Positions 50,696 to 60,019 of a DNA stretch of 64,000 bases are shown here, piece after piece. This DNA comes from Pseudomonas protegens (GTDB taxonomy: Bacteria; Pseudomonadota; Gammaproteobacteria; Pseudomonadales; Pseudomonadaceae). Location: positions 2,914,001 to 2,978,000 of the forward strand of contig NZ_CP060201.1 of assembly GCF_013407925.2 (NCBI RefSeq). Reading direction: 5' to 3'. The notes under the pieces are model-generated. The model did no database searches. It worked only from the letters and a program-made list of their open reading frames with translations, and was not told the origin of the DNA. A program made the position numbers and the translations under genes. Within the stretch, counting starts at the first letter, position 1. The number at the start of each line of letters is the position of its first letter.

Positions 50696-51895
50696 ATGTC
50701 TCTTTCCCAACACGTCGCGGTCATCACCAGCGATGAGCAAGCCCTGATTGTCGCCAGCGACCTGGCGGAAGATTTCAAACGCGACAGCGCCCTGCGCGAC
50801 CGTGAACGGCGCCTGCCGCACCCCGAGCTGGAAGCCTTTTCCCGCTCCGGCCTGTGGGGCATCAGCGTGCCCAAGGCATACGGCGGCGCCGGGGTGTCCA
50901 ACGTCACCCTGGCCAAGGTCATCGCCCTGATCGCCGAGGCCGACGCCTCCCTGGGGCAGATCCCGCAGAACCATTTCTACGCCCTGGAAGTGCTGCGGGT
51001 GAACGGCAGCCATCAGCAGAAACAACGGCTGTACGCCGAAGTCCTAGCCGGCCGCCGCTTCGGCAATGCCCTGGCCGAGCTGGGCACCAAGACCGCCCAC
51101 GACCGCACCACCCGCCTGAGCCGCGACAGCAGCGGCCAGGGCTACCGCATCGACGGGCGCAAGTTCTACGCCACCGGCGCCATCTACGCCCAGCGCATTC
51201 CCACCTCGGTGGTGGATGAACACGGCGTGCAGCAACTGGCCTTCGTCCCCGCCGACGCCCAGGGCCTGAGCGTGATCGACGACTGGAGCGGCTTCGGCCA
51301 GCGCACCACCGGCAGCGGCTCGGTCGTGTTCGACAACGTCGCGGTGGACGAGGCTGACGTGGTGCCGTTCCAGAGCGCCTTCGAGCGCCCGACTCCAGTC
51401 GGCCCGTTGGCGCAGATCCTCCACGCTGCCATCGACACCGGCATCGCCCGCGCCGCCTACGAAGACGCCCTGCGCTTCGTGCGCACCAAGACCCGGCCCT
51501 GGATCGACTCCGGCAACGACAAGGCCACGCAAGACCCGCTGACCCTCAAGAGCTTCGGCCACCTGAGCATCCGCCTGCACGCCACCGAGGCCCTGCTGGA
51601 GCGCGCCGGGGAATTCCTCGACCGGGCCCAGGCCGACACCAACGCCGAGAGCGTGGCCGCCGCGTCCATCGCCGTGGCCGAAGTCCGCGCCCTGAGCACG
51701 GAGATCTCCCTGGCCGCCGGCAGCACCCTGTTCGAACTGGCGGGCAGCCAGGCAACCCTGGCCGAACATGGCCTGGACCGCCACTGGCGCAACGCCCGGG
51801 TGCACACCCTGCACGACCCGGTGCGCTGGAAGTACCACGCGGTGGGCAACTACTACCTCAACCAGCAGAACCCGCCGCTGCGGGGGACCATCTGA
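50696..51895 (+). CDS. SfnB-family sulfur acquisition oxidoreductase, copy 2
   Basis: A 399-residue paralogue of the preceding gene with the same segments: GLWGISVPKAYGGAGVSN, GQIPQNHFYALEVL, FYATGAIYAQRIPTSVV, DDWSGFGQRTTGSG and RHWRNARVHTLHDPVRWKYH. The start ATG 50696 has GGAGA upstream. Its stop overlaps the following monooxygenase start by one base, indicating one operon. The two copies probably arose by tandem duplication. Confidence 0.88.
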   Translation: MSLSQHVAVITSDEQALIVASDLAEDFKRDSALRDRERRLPHPELEAFSRSGLWGISVPKAYGGAGVSNVTLAKVIALIAEADASLGQIPQNHFYALEVLRVNGSHQQKQRLYAEVLAGRRFGNALAELGTKTAHDRTTRLSRDSSGQGYRIDGRKFYATGAIYAQRIPTSVVDEHGVQQLAFVPADAQGLSVIDDWSGFGQRTTGSGSVVFDNVAVDEADVVPFQSAFERPTPVGPLAQILHAAIDTGIARAAYEDALRFVRTKTRPWIDSGNDKATQDPLTLKSFGHLSIRLHATEALLERAGEFLDRAQADTNAESVAAASIAVAEVRALSTEISLAAGSTLFELAGSQATLAEHGLDRHWRNARVHTLHDPVRWKYHAVGNYYLNQQNPPLRGTI

Positions 51896-53262
51896 TGGCC
51901 GCGCCAGAAACCGCCAAGAAGAAGATCCTGCTCAACGCCTTCAACATGAACTGCGTCGGGCACATCAACCACGGCCTGTGGACCCACCCACGGGACAATT
52001 CGACCCAGTACAAGACCCTGGAATACTGGACCGAGCTGGCTCAATTGCTGGAGCGCGGGTTGTTCGACGGGCTGTTCATTGCTGACATCGTCGGGGTCTA
52101 CGACGTCTACCAGAACTCGGTGGACGTGCCCCTCAAGGAGTCGATCCAGCTGCCGGTCAACGACCCGCTGCTGCTGGTTTCGGCCATGGCGGCAGTGACC
52201 AGGAACCTGGGTTTCGGCCTCACCGCCAACCTCACCTACGAGGCGCCCTACCTGTTCGCCCGGCGCCTTTCCACCCTCGACCACCTGAGCCGTGGCCGGG
52301 TCGGCTGGAACATCGTCACCGGCTACCTGGACAGCGCCGCCCAGGCCATGGGCCTGAAGGAGCAGATCGAGCACGACCGCCGCTATGACCAGGCCGACGA
52401 GTACCTGGAGGTGCTGTACAAACTCTGGGAAGGCAGTTGGGAAGACGACGCGGTCCTCAATGACCGCGAGCAGCGCATCTATGCCCAGCCGGACAAGGTG
52501 CACAAGGTCGAGCACCAGGGCGAGTTCTATCAGGTCAGCGGCTACCACCTGTGCGAACCGTCGCCGCAGCGCACCCCGGTGCTGTTCCAGGCCGGCAGCT
52601 CGGATCGCGGCCTGCTGTTCGCCGGGCGCCACGCCGAGTGCGTGTTCATCAGCGGGCAGAACAAGGCGGCGACCAAGGCCCAGGTGGACAAGGTCCGCGC
52701 CAGCGCCGTGGCCGCCGGACGCAACCCCGAGGACATCAAGGTGTTCATGGGCCTCAACGTGATAGTCGGCGAGACCGAGGAGCTGGCCTGGAAGAAGCAT
52801 GCCGAGTACCGCAGCCATGCCAGCGCCGAAGCCGGCGTGGCGCATTTTTCCGCGTCCACCGGGATCGACTTTTCCCAGTACCAGATCGACGAGCCGATCC
52901 AGTACGTGAAGAGCAACGCCATCCAGTCGGCCACCAAGCACCTGCAGAACAACGACTGGACCCGGCGCAAGCTGCTGGAGCAGCACGCCCTGGGCGGCCG
53001 CTACTTCACCGTGGTCGGCTCGCCGCAGCAAGTGGCCGACGAGCTGGAATCCTGGATCGCCGAGACCGGCCTGGACGGCTTCAACCTGACCCGCATCGTC
53101 ACCCCGGAAAGCTATGTCGACTTCATCGACCTGGTGATCCCCGAACTGCAACGACGCGGCTCCTACAAGACCGCCTACGACGACGGCACCCTGCGGGAAA
53201 AACTGTTCCACCAAGACCGCAAACTACCCGAACGACACACCAGCGCGGCCTACCGCCGCTAA
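51895..53262 (+). CDS. Flavin-dependent monooxygenase, LLM class, NtaA/DmoA-like
   Basis: A 455-residue FMNH2-dependent monooxygenase of the luciferase fold. Family features include NAFNMNCVGHINHGLWTHP at the start, GLFDGLFIADIVGVYDVY near residue 58, ARRLSTLDHLSRGRVGWNIVTGYLDSAAQAMG near 120-150, and QAGSSDRGLLFAGRHAECVF near 232. Members such as dimethylsulfide monooxygenase and NtaA use reduced flavin from a separate reductase. It is coupled to sfnB copy 2. Substrate is unknown, probably a sulfur compound by context. Confidence 0.88.
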   Translation: MAAPETAKKKILLNAFNMNCVGHINHGLWTHPRDNSTQYKTLEYWTELAQLLERGLFDGLFIADIVGVYDVYQNSVDVPLKESIQLPVNDPLLLVSAMAAVTRNLGFGLTANLTYEAPYLFARRLSTLDHLSRGRVGWNIVTGYLDSAAQAMGLKEQIEHDRRYDQADEYLEVLYKLWEGSWEDDAVLNDREQRIYAQPDKVHKVEHQGEFYQVSGYHLCEPSPQRTPVLFQAGSSDRGLLFAGRHAECVFISGQNKAATKAQVDKVRASAVAAGRNPEDIKVFMGLNVIVGETEELAWKKHAEYRSHASAEAGVAHFSASTGIDFSQYQIDEPIQYVKSNAIQSATKHLQNNDWTRRKLLEQHALGGRYFTVVGSPQQVADELESWIAETGLDGFNLTRIVTPESYVDFIDLVIPELQRRGSYKTAYDDGTLREKLFHQDRKLPERHTSAAYRR

Positions 53263-53269
53263 CCACCCT

Positions 53270-53400
53270 GTGGCGAGGGAGCTTGCTCCCGCTGGCTTGC
53301 ACAGCAAGCCCAAACCCGGACGGCGCGGTATGCCTGCAACACCGCGCCACCTGGATCTGGGGCCGCTTTGCGGCCCAACGGGAGCAAGCTCCCTCGCCAC
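53270..53400. repeat. REP doublet (GTGGCGAGGGAGCTTGCTCC family)
   Basis: GTGGCGAGGGAGCTTGCTCC (53270-53289) faces GGGAGCAAGCTCCCTCGCCA (53380-53399) with about 90 bp between, which contains the dyad GGGGCCGCTTTGCGGCCC. It separates the monooxygenase from metQ. Confidence 0.85.
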
Positions 53401-53472
53401 ACAAAACGGTCTTCGCCACACCCAAAGGCAATTGTTCAACCTCATCATTCGGATTGACTGGAAGTAACCATC

Positions 53473-54282
53473 ATGAAAACCACGCTCCTGCGCCACCCGG
53501 TCAAAGCCCTGGCCCTCGCCCTCGGCCTGTTCAGCAGCGCCGTCTTCGCCGCCGAGGCGCCGCTCAAGGTCGGCACCACCGCCGCTTTCGCCATTCCCTT
53601 GGAGGCTGCCGTGGAAGAGGCCTGCAAACAGGGCCTGAAAGTCGAGCTGGTGGAATTCACCGACTGGATCGCGCCCAACGTCAGCCTCGCCGCCGGCGAT
53701 ATCGACGTGAACTACTTCCAGCACATTCCGTTCCTGGAAAACGCCAAGGCCGCCGCCGGTTTCGACCTGGTGCCCTTCGCCCCCGGGATCATCAACAACG
53801 TCGGCCTGTACTCGAAAAAATACAAAAGCTTCGACGAACTGCCACAAGGCGCCAGCGTGGCCATCGCCAACGACCCGATCAACAGCGGGCGCGGCCTGCA
53901 ACTGCTGGCCAAGGCCGGGCTGATCACCCTCAAGCCGGGCGTCGGCTACAAGGCCACCGAAGAAGACATCGTCAGCAACCCGAAGAAGATCAAGATCCTC
54001 CAGGTCGAAGCCGTGCAACTGGTGCGCGCCTATGACGACGCCGATCTGGTCCAGGGTTACCCGGCCTACATCCGCCTGGCCAAGACCTTCGATGCCGGCT
54101 CGGCGCTGCTGTTCGACGGCCTGGACCACAAGGAATACGTGATCCAGTTCGTGATCCAGCCCAAGAGCCAGAACGACCCGCGGCTGATCAAGTTCGTCGA
54201 TATCTACCAGCACTCGCCACAGGTTCGCGCCGCCCTGGATAAAGCCCACGGCAAGCTCTACCAAGCCGGCTGGGAAGGTTGA
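53473..54282 (+). CDS. metQ: MetQ/NlpA-family methionine-type substrate-binding protein
   Basis: A 269-residue binding protein with a signal peptide ([15 protein letters not shown]) cleaved before AEAPLKVG; no lipobox cysteine is seen, unlike many MetQ lipoproteins. The MetQ/NlpA family signatures are visible: [32 protein letters not shown] near residue 60-90, [23 protein letters not shown] near 135, and [12 protein letters not shown] near 217. It may carry methionine or a related sulfur compound released by the upstream oxygenases. It starts the metQNI unit. Confidence 0.88.
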   Translation: MKTTLLRHPVKALALALGLFSSAVFAAEAPLKVGTTAAFAIPLEAAVEEACKQGLKVELVEFTDWIAPNVSLAAGDIDVNYFQHIPFLENAKAAAGFDLVPFAPGIINNVGLYSKKYKSFDELPQGASVAIANDPINSGRGLQLLAKAGLITLKPGVGYKATEEDIVSNPKKIKILQVEAVQLVRAYDDADLVQGYPAYIRLAKTFDAGSALLFDGLDHKEYVIQFVIQPKSQNDPRLIKFVDIYQHSPQVRAALDKAHGKLYQAGWEG

Positions 54283-54283
54283 A

Positions 54284-55408
54284 ATGAGCGTCGCGACTCT
54301 CCAGCGCAAGCTAACCGAGCCCGCGCCCCACAGCGCCGAACGGACCGAGCTGCACCCCGAACTGAATCGCGCCCAGGTGCGCTTTATCGGCCTGGGCAAG
54401 ACCTATCAGGGCCAGCAGGGCCCGGTGCAGGCCTTGCACGGCATCGACCTGTCGATCCAGCGCGGCGAAGTGTTCGGCATCATCGGCCGCAGCGGCGCCG
54501 GCAAGTCGTCGCTGATCCGCACCATCAACCGCCTGGAGCAACCCAGCAGCGGCCGGGTGCTGATCGATCAGGTGGACATCGGCGACTTCGACGAAGACCG
54601 CCTGGTGGCCCTGCGCCGACGCATCGGCATGATCTTCCAGCACTTCAACCTGATGTCGGCCAAGACCGTGTGGCACAACGTCGAGTTGCCGCTGAAGGTG
54701 GCCGGGGTGCCCAAGGCCGAGCGCCAGCGCAAGGTCCGTGAGCTGCTGGAACTGGTGGGCCTCAAGGACAAGCACCAGGCCTACCCGGCGCAGCTGTCCG
54801 GCGGGCAGAAGCAGCGGGTGGGCATCGCCCGGGCCCTGGTCCACGACCCCGAGATCCTGCTGTGCGACGAGGCCACTTCGGCCCTGGACCCGGAAACCAC
54901 CCAGTCGATCCTCGGCCTGCTGAAACAGATCAACCAGCGCCTGGGCCTGACCATCATCCTCATCACCCACGAGATGGCGGTGATCCGCGAGATCTGCGAC
55001 CGGGTGGTGGTGCTGGAACACGGGCGCATCGTCGAACAGGGGCCGGTCTGGGAAGTCTTCGGCAACCCGCAACACGAGGTCAGCAAGACCCTGCTGGCGC
55101 CCTTGCAGCACGGCCTGCCGCCAGAGCTGCAAAGCCGTCTGCGCAGTCATCCCGAATCGTCCGAGGCCGCCGTGGTGCTGAGCCTGCGCTTTACCGGCAG
55201 CCAGCGTGAGGAGCCGGATCTGGCGGCGCTGTTCAGCGCCCTCGGCGGTCGCGTGCGCCTGCTGCAAGGCGGCGTGGAACGCATCCAGGGCCACGCCCTG
55301 GGGCAACTGCTGCTGGCGGTCCAGGGCTCGTCCCTGGGGGCGGCGGAGCTGCGCCAGCGCGCCGGGCAATGGGCACAGCAAGTGGAGGTACTGGGCTATG
55401 TGGTTTGA
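54284..55408 (+). CDS. metN: MetN-type ABC transporter, ATP-binding protein
   Basis: A 374-residue ABC ATPase. About 30 extra residues precede the conserved start [11 protein letters not shown]. Walker [12 protein letters not shown] is near residue 68, the signature [16 protein letters not shown] near 169, Walker [16 protein letters not shown] near 190 and the H-loop [15 protein letters not shown] near 224. The C-terminal NIL regulatory domain fills residues about 290-374. ATG 54284 follows the metQ stop by one base. Confidence 0.93.
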   Translation: MSVATLQRKLTEPAPHSAERTELHPELNRAQVRFIGLGKTYQGQQGPVQALHGIDLSIQRGEVFGIIGRSGAGKSSLIRTINRLEQPSSGRVLIDQVDIGDFDEDRLVALRRRIGMIFQHFNLMSAKTVWHNVELPLKVAGVPKAERQRKVRELLELVGLKDKHQAYPAQLSGGQKQRVGIARALVHDPEILLCDEATSALDPETTQSILGLLKQINQRLGLTIILITHEMAVIREICDRVVVLEHGRIVEQGPVWEVFGNPQHEVSKTLLAPLQHGLPPELQSRLRSHPESSEAAVVLSLRFTGSQREEPDLAALFSALGGRVRLLQGGVERIQGHALGQLLLAVQGSSLGAAELRQRAGQWAQQVEVLGYVV

Positions 55409-56042
55409 TCGCTTGTTGCAGGGCATTCTCGACACCCTGCTGATGGTTGGCGTGTCCTCGCTGATCGCCCTGCTGGCGGGGATTCCCCTGGCGGTAATCC
55501 TGGTCACCAGCGGCAAGGGCGGGATCTATGAAGCGCCGAACCTGAACCGGGCCCTGGGGGCCTTTGTGAACCTGTTCCGCTCGATTCCGTTCCTGATCCT
55601 GATGGTGGCGCTGATCCCCTTTACCCGGCTGATCGTCGGCACCACCTACGGCGTGTGGGCGGCGGTGGTGCCGCTGACCATTGCCGCCACGCCGTTCTTT
55701 GCGCGGATCGCCGAAGTGAGCTTGCGGGAGGTCGACCACGGCCTGATCGAAGCCGCCCAGGCCATGGGCTGCCGACGCTGGCACATCGTCTGGCACGTGC
55801 TGCTGCCCGAGGCGCTGCCGGGCATCGTTGGAGGCTTCACCATCACCCTGGTGACCATGATCAACTCCTCGGCGATGGCCGGGGCGATTGGCGCGGGTGG
55901 CCTGGGGGACATTGCCTACCGCTACGGTTACCAGCGTTTCGACAGCCAGATCATGCTCACGGTGATCGTGCTGCTGGTGATCCTGGTGGCGGCGATCCAG
56001 CTGGGCGGCGACCGTCTGGCGCGGGTGCTGAACAAGCGCTAG
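55398..56042 (+). CDS. metI: MetI-type ABC transporter, permease
   Basis: A 214-residue inner-membrane permease with about five membrane segments and the docking loop [25 protein letters not shown] near residue 118. It starts at ATG 55398, 11 bp inside metN. The [25 protein letters not shown] region is characteristic of MetI. It completes the MetNIQ-type importer. Confidence 0.93.
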   Translation: MWFDRLLQGILDTLLMVGVSSLIALLAGIPLAVILVTSGKGGIYEAPNLNRALGAFVNLFRSIPFLILMVALIPFTRLIVGTTYGVWAAVVPLTIAATPFFARIAEVSLREVDHGLIEAAQAMGCRRWHIVWHVLLPEALPGIVGGFTITLVTMINSSAMAGAIGAGGLGDIAYRYGYQRFDSQIMLTVIVLLVILVAAIQLGGDRLARVLNKR

Positions 56043-56052
56043 TGGCATCCCG

Positions 56053-56156
56053 TGTAGCCGCTGCCGCAGGCTGCGACCAAGGTCCGCAGGACCTTGCGAG
56101 GCCCTCAAGAGCGGCGTCTCCTGCGGAGCCGTTCGCAGCCTGCGGCAGCGGCTACA
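56053..56156. repeat. REP doublet (GTAGCCGCTGCC family), 104 bp
   Basis: TGTAGCCGCTGCCGCAGGCT (56053-56072) faces AGCCTGCGGCAGCGGCTACA (56137-56156). The centre has a GGTCCGCAGGACC palindrome. It is nearly identical to the element at 63654-63756. Confidence 0.9.
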
Positions 56157-56206
56157 GGGTGCATGGGGTATATTCGGGCCATTCCCTTAACGCCATGCGA
56201 CCCGCC

Positions 56207-56833
56207 ATGAAACTCGCCCCCGACGATCTCGATACCATCACCGCCACCACCCTCGGCCACTACCAGCAGGTGGCCGAAGACTTTCGTGAAGGCACCCGCG
56301 ACCACGACGTCAGCCAGAACATCGACGCGCTGCTGCGGCATATCCAGGGCCCGGCGCCGTTCCGCGTGCTGGACTTCGGCTGCGGCCCGGGGCGCGATCT
56401 GCAAACCTTCACCCGCCTGGGCCATATCGCCATCGGCCTTGACGGCTGCGAGCGCTTTGCCCAGATGGCCCGGGACGACAGCGGCTGCGAGGTGTGGCAG
56501 CAGGACTTTCTCAAGCTCGATCTACCGGCGGGTCACTTCGACGGCATCTTCGCCAACGCGGTGCTGTTTCACATTCCCCGCCAGGAACTGCCACGGGTGC
56601 TCAAGCAGTTGCATGCCAGCCTCAAGGACGGCGGCGTGCTGTTCAGCTCCAACCCGCGCGGCGACAACCAGGAAGGCTGGAGCGGCCCGCGCTACGGCGC
56701 CTACCACGACCTGGCGGCCTGGCAGGCACTGCTGACCGAGGCAGGCTTTATCGAACTGGAGCATTACTACCGCCCCGCCGGCCTGCCCCGGGAACAGCAA
56801 CCCTGGCTGGCCAGCGTCTGGCGCAAGGCCTGA
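56207..56833 (+). CDS. Class I SAM-dependent methyltransferase
   Basis: About 208 residues from ATG 56207 (ATG 56195 would add four). Motif I for SAM binding is clear: FRVLDFGCGPGRDLQTFTRLG near residue 48, followed by the acidic residue in AIGLDGCERFAQMAR near 72, WQQDFLKLDLPAGHFDGIFANAVLFHI near 95-120 and LKDGGVLFSSNPRG near 135. It belongs to the Methyltransf_11-like group. The substrate is not known. It stands alone between REP elements. Confidence 0.85.
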   Translation: MKLAPDDLDTITATTLGHYQQVAEDFREGTRDHDVSQNIDALLRHIQGPAPFRVLDFGCGPGRDLQTFTRLGHIAIGLDGCERFAQMARDDSGCEVWQQDFLKLDLPAGHFDGIFANAVLFHIPRQELPRVLKQLHASLKDGGVLFSSNPRGDNQEGWSGPRYGAYHDLAAWQALLTEAGFIELEHYYRPAGLPREQQPWLASVWRKA

Positions 56834-56854
56834 GCCCTCCCGCCCCACTCCCCT

Positions 56855-56937
56855 GTAGGAGCCGGCTTGCCGGCGAAGGCGGTCCCAGATCAGGCGCCCG
56901 CCTCAAGGGCCCCTTCGCTGGCAAGCCAGCTGCTACG
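56855..56937. repeat. REP doublet (GTAGGAGCCGGC family)
   Basis: GTAGGAGCCGGCTTGCCGGC (56855-56874) faces CTTCGCTGGCAAGCCAGCTG (about 56914-56933). The right arm touches the stop of the RND gene, between convergent genes. Confidence 0.8.
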
Positions 56938-59900
56938 AGGCCGTGGGGCGGTCGCGGTCGGTGTCTTGGCTCGGCTCCTTGATCTTGTACCAGGCCACGT
57001 ACAGCGCCGGGAGGAACAGCAAGGTCAGCAAGGTGGCAACGATGATGCCGCCAATCATGGCGTAGGCCATCGGCCCCCAGAACACTTCACGGGCAATCGG
57101 GATCATCCCCAGGCTGGCCGCGGCGGCGGTCAGCAGGATCGGCCGGCGCCGGTGGTGGGTGGCTTCCAGCACCGCGTCCCAGGGGTGATAGCCCTCGCGC
57201 TCGTAGTCGTCGATCTGGGTCACCAGGATCACCGAGTTGCGGATGATGATGCCGATCAGCGCGAGGATCCCGAGGATCGCCACAAAGCCCATGGGCGTGC
57301 CGGTGGGCACCAGGGCCAGGACCACGCCGATCAGCCCCAGGGGCGCGACGCTGGCCACCAGGAACAGCTTCTGCACGCTGTGCAGCTGGATCATCAGAAA
57401 GGTCGCCATGAGGAACAGCATCAGCGGCACCACCTTGGCGATCGGGCCCTGGGCCTTGCCGCTTTCCTCCACGGTGCCGCCGGTGGCCACCGAGTAGCCG
57501 GCCGGCAGGCTGGAGGCGAAGCGCTCGATGGTCGGCTTGAGTTGCTTGACCAGGTCGGTGGGCTGGATCGCGTCGCGCACCGCGGCCTTGATGGTGATGG
57601 TCGGCTTGCGGTCGCGGCGCCATACCAGTGGCTGCTCCAGTTCGTAGCCCACCGTGGCAAAAGCCAGCAGCGGAATCGAGGTGCCGCTGGGGGTGACGAT
57701 CTGCAGGTTCTGCAGGGTTTCCGGGGAGCCGCGTTCATTGTCGTCGGCGCGGCCGACCACGTTGATCAGGTAGATGTCGTCATGCACCTGGGTCACAGTG
57801 GAGCCGCTGACGATGCTGTTCATCAGTCGCGCCACATCCTCCGAGGACAGCCCGAGCTGGCGCGCCTTGTCCTGGGCGATGTCGATGCGCAGCACTTTGC
57901 CGGGCTCGTTCCAGTCGTAGATGATCTCGCCGATGTGCGTGTTCTGGTCCAGTTCGGTGGCCAGGTCGATGGCGTGCTTGCGCACCTGGTCGATGTCCTT
58001 GCCGCTGACCCGGTACTGGATCGGCCGCCCCACCGGCGGGCCCATTTCCAGGGCCTGCACATAGCTGCCGATGCCGACGAAGTCTTCGCGCAGGCGCTTG
58101 CGCAAGCGCTCGCTCAGGGCGGTGCGCTGCTCCAGGCCCTTGCTGACGATCACCAGCTGGGCGTAGTAGGGGTTCTGCAGTTGCTGGTCCAGGGGCAGGT
58201 AGAAACGGATCGCGCCTTCGCCGATGTAGGTGCTCCAGCGCTCGATGTCCGGGTCGTCCTTGAGGGTCGCTTCCAGGCGGTCCACTGCCTTGCGCGTCTC
58301 GTTGATCGAGGCGTTCTGCGGCAGGTTGAGGTCCACCAGGATCTCCGGCCGGTCGGAAGACGGAAAGAACTGGTTCTGCACGAAGCGCATGCCGAACACC
58401 GAGGCGGCGAACAGCAGCACGGTGATGCCGATCGCCCACCAGCGGTTGCGCATGGCCCACAACAGGCCGCCATTGAAGGCCCGACCGATGCGCCCCGGCT
58501 CCTCGGAGTGGGGTTTGACGTTGGTACTGAGGATGTGGATGCCGATCACCGGGGCGAACAGCACCGCGACGATCCACGACACCAGCATGGCCACGGCGAT
58601 CACCGCGAACAGGGTGAAGGTGTACTCGCCGGCGGAGCTGGCGTTGAGGCCGATGGGCACGAAGCCGGCCACGGTCACCAGGGTTCCGGTGAGCATCGGG
58701 AAGGCGGTGGAGGTGTAGGCGAAGGTCGCCGCCTGCTCCTTGCTCTCGCCCTTCTCCAGGCGCGTGACCATCATTTCCACGGTGATCATGGCGTCGTCCA
58801 CCAGCAGCCCCAGGGCGATGATCAAGGCCCCCAGGGAGATCCGCTGCATGGTGATGCCGCTGTACTCCATGAACACGAAGACCATGGCCAGCACCAGCGG
58901 AATCGAGCAGGCCACCACCAGCCCGGCGCGCACCCCGAGGCTGATGAAACTCACCACCAGGACGATGATCACCGCCTCGAACAGGGCGCTGGTGAAACCG
59001 CCCACCGCCTCCTGCACCACCTCGGCCTGATCGGACACCTTGTGCACGCCGATGCCGATCGGCAGGTCGGCGGTCAGCTCGTTCATGCGCGCATGCAGGG
59101 CCTTGCCGAAGTCCTGGATGTTGCCGCCCTTCTTCATGGCAATCGCCAGGCCGATGGCCGGCTGGCCATTGAAGCGGAACAGCGGCGTGGACGGGTCGAC
59201 GTAGCCGCGGCTGATGTCGGCGATGTCCGCCAAGCGATAGAAGCGGTCGTTGAGCCGCAGGTTGACCGTGGCCAGGTCCTTCTCCGAGGCGAACTGCCCG
59301 GAAGTGCGCACCGAGATCCGCTCCGGCCCGGCCTCGATCACCCCGGCCGGGGTCACCGCGTTCTGCGCTTGCAGGCTTTGCAGGACCTGGCGCTGGTCGA
59401 TGCCCAGGGCCGCCAGCTTGCGCGTGGAAAAATTCAGGTAGATGACTTCGTCCTGCTCGCCGACCATCTCCACCTTGCCCAGGTTCGGCACTTCGCGGAT
59501 CTGCGCGCGGACCTGCTCCACGTAGTCGCGCAGCTGGCGCATGCTCAGGCCGTCGGCGGTGAAGGCATAGACCGAGCCGAACACATCGCCGAATTCATCG
59601 TTGAAACCCGGGCCCTGCAAACCCTGGGGAAAGTCGCCGCGGATGTCGTTGATCTTCTTGCGCACCTGATACCAGATCTCGGGAATGTCCTTGGCACTGG
59701 TGGTGTCGCGCAGGTAGACGAACACCGTCGACTCGCCGGGGCGGGTGTAGCTTTTCACGTAGTCCAGCGAATCCAGTTCTTCGAGTTTTTTCTCGATGCG
59801 GTCGGTGACCTGCTTCAGGGTTTCTTCCTGGGTCGCGCCGGGCCAGCGGGTCTGGATCACCATGGTCTTGATGGTGAAGGACGGGTCTTCCTCGCGCCCC

Positions 59901-60019
59901 AGGTTCAGGTAGGAAAACACCCCCATCAGCAGCGCGACGAACATCAGGTACCAGACGAAGGACTGATGTTTGATCGCCCATTCGGACAGGTTGAAGCTTC
60001 CTTTGCTGGCAGGCGTCAT
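56933..60019 (-). CDS. triC: RND efflux transporter TriC-like
   Basis: A 1028-residue inner-membrane RND pump. There are 12 membrane segments: one near residue 23-40, a group at about 335-470, one near 525 and a group at about 860-1000. Two large periplasmic loops lie between. The proton-relay acidic pair is in LGLLVDDAMITVEMM near residue 400. The combination with two adaptor genes upstream matches the TriABC triclosan pump of P. aeruginosa. Its ATG overlaps the TriB stop. It needs an outer-membrane channel (OpmH/TolC) encoded elsewhere. Confidence 0.93.
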   Translation of the reverse strand: MTPASKGSFNLSEWAIKHQSFVWYLMFVALLMGVFSYLNLGREEDPSFTIKTMVIQTRWPGATQEETLKQVTDRIEKKLEELDSLDYVKSYTRPGESTVFVYLRDTTSAKDIPEIWYQVRKKINDIRGDFPQGLQGPGFNDEFGDVFGSVYAFTADGLSMRQLRDYVEQVRAQIREVPNLGKVEMVGEQDEVIYLNFSTRKLAALGIDQRQVLQSLQAQNAVTPAGVIEAGPERISVRTSGQFASEKDLATVNLRLNDRFYRLADIADISRGYVDPSTPLFRFNGQPAIGLAIAMKKGGNIQDFGKALHARMNELTADLPIGIGVHKVSDQAEVVQEAVGGFTSALFEAVIIVLVVSFISLGVRAGLVVACSIPLVLAMVFVFMEYSGITMQRISLGALIIALGLLVDDAMITVEMMVTRLEKGESKEQAATFAYTSTAFPMLTGTLVTVAGFVPIGLNASSAGEYTFTLFAVIAVAMLVSWIVAVLFAPVIGIHILSTNVKPHSEEPGRIGRAFNGGLLWAMRNRWWAIGITVLLFAASVFGMRFVQNQFFPSSDRPEILVDLNLPQNASINETRKAVDRLEATLKDDPDIERWSTYIGEGAIRFYLPLDQQLQNPYYAQLVIVSKGLEQRTALSERLRKRLREDFVGIGSYVQALEMGPPVGRPIQYRVSGKDIDQVRKHAIDLATELDQNTHIGEIIYDWNEPGKVLRIDIAQDKARQLGLSSEDVARLMNSIVSGSTVTQVHDDIYLINVVGRADDNERGSPETLQNLQIVTPSGTSIPLLAFATVGYELEQPLVWRRDRKPTITIKAAVRDAIQPTDLVKQLKPTIERFASSLPAGYSVATGGTVEESGKAQGPIAKVVPLMLFLMATFLMIQLHSVQKLFLVASVAPLGLIGVVLALVPTGTPMGFVAILGILALIGIIIRNSVILVTQIDDYEREGYHPWDAVLEATHHRRRPILLTAAAASLGMIPIAREVFWGPMAYAMIGGIIVATLLTLLFLPALYVAWYKIKEPSQDTDRDRPTAS

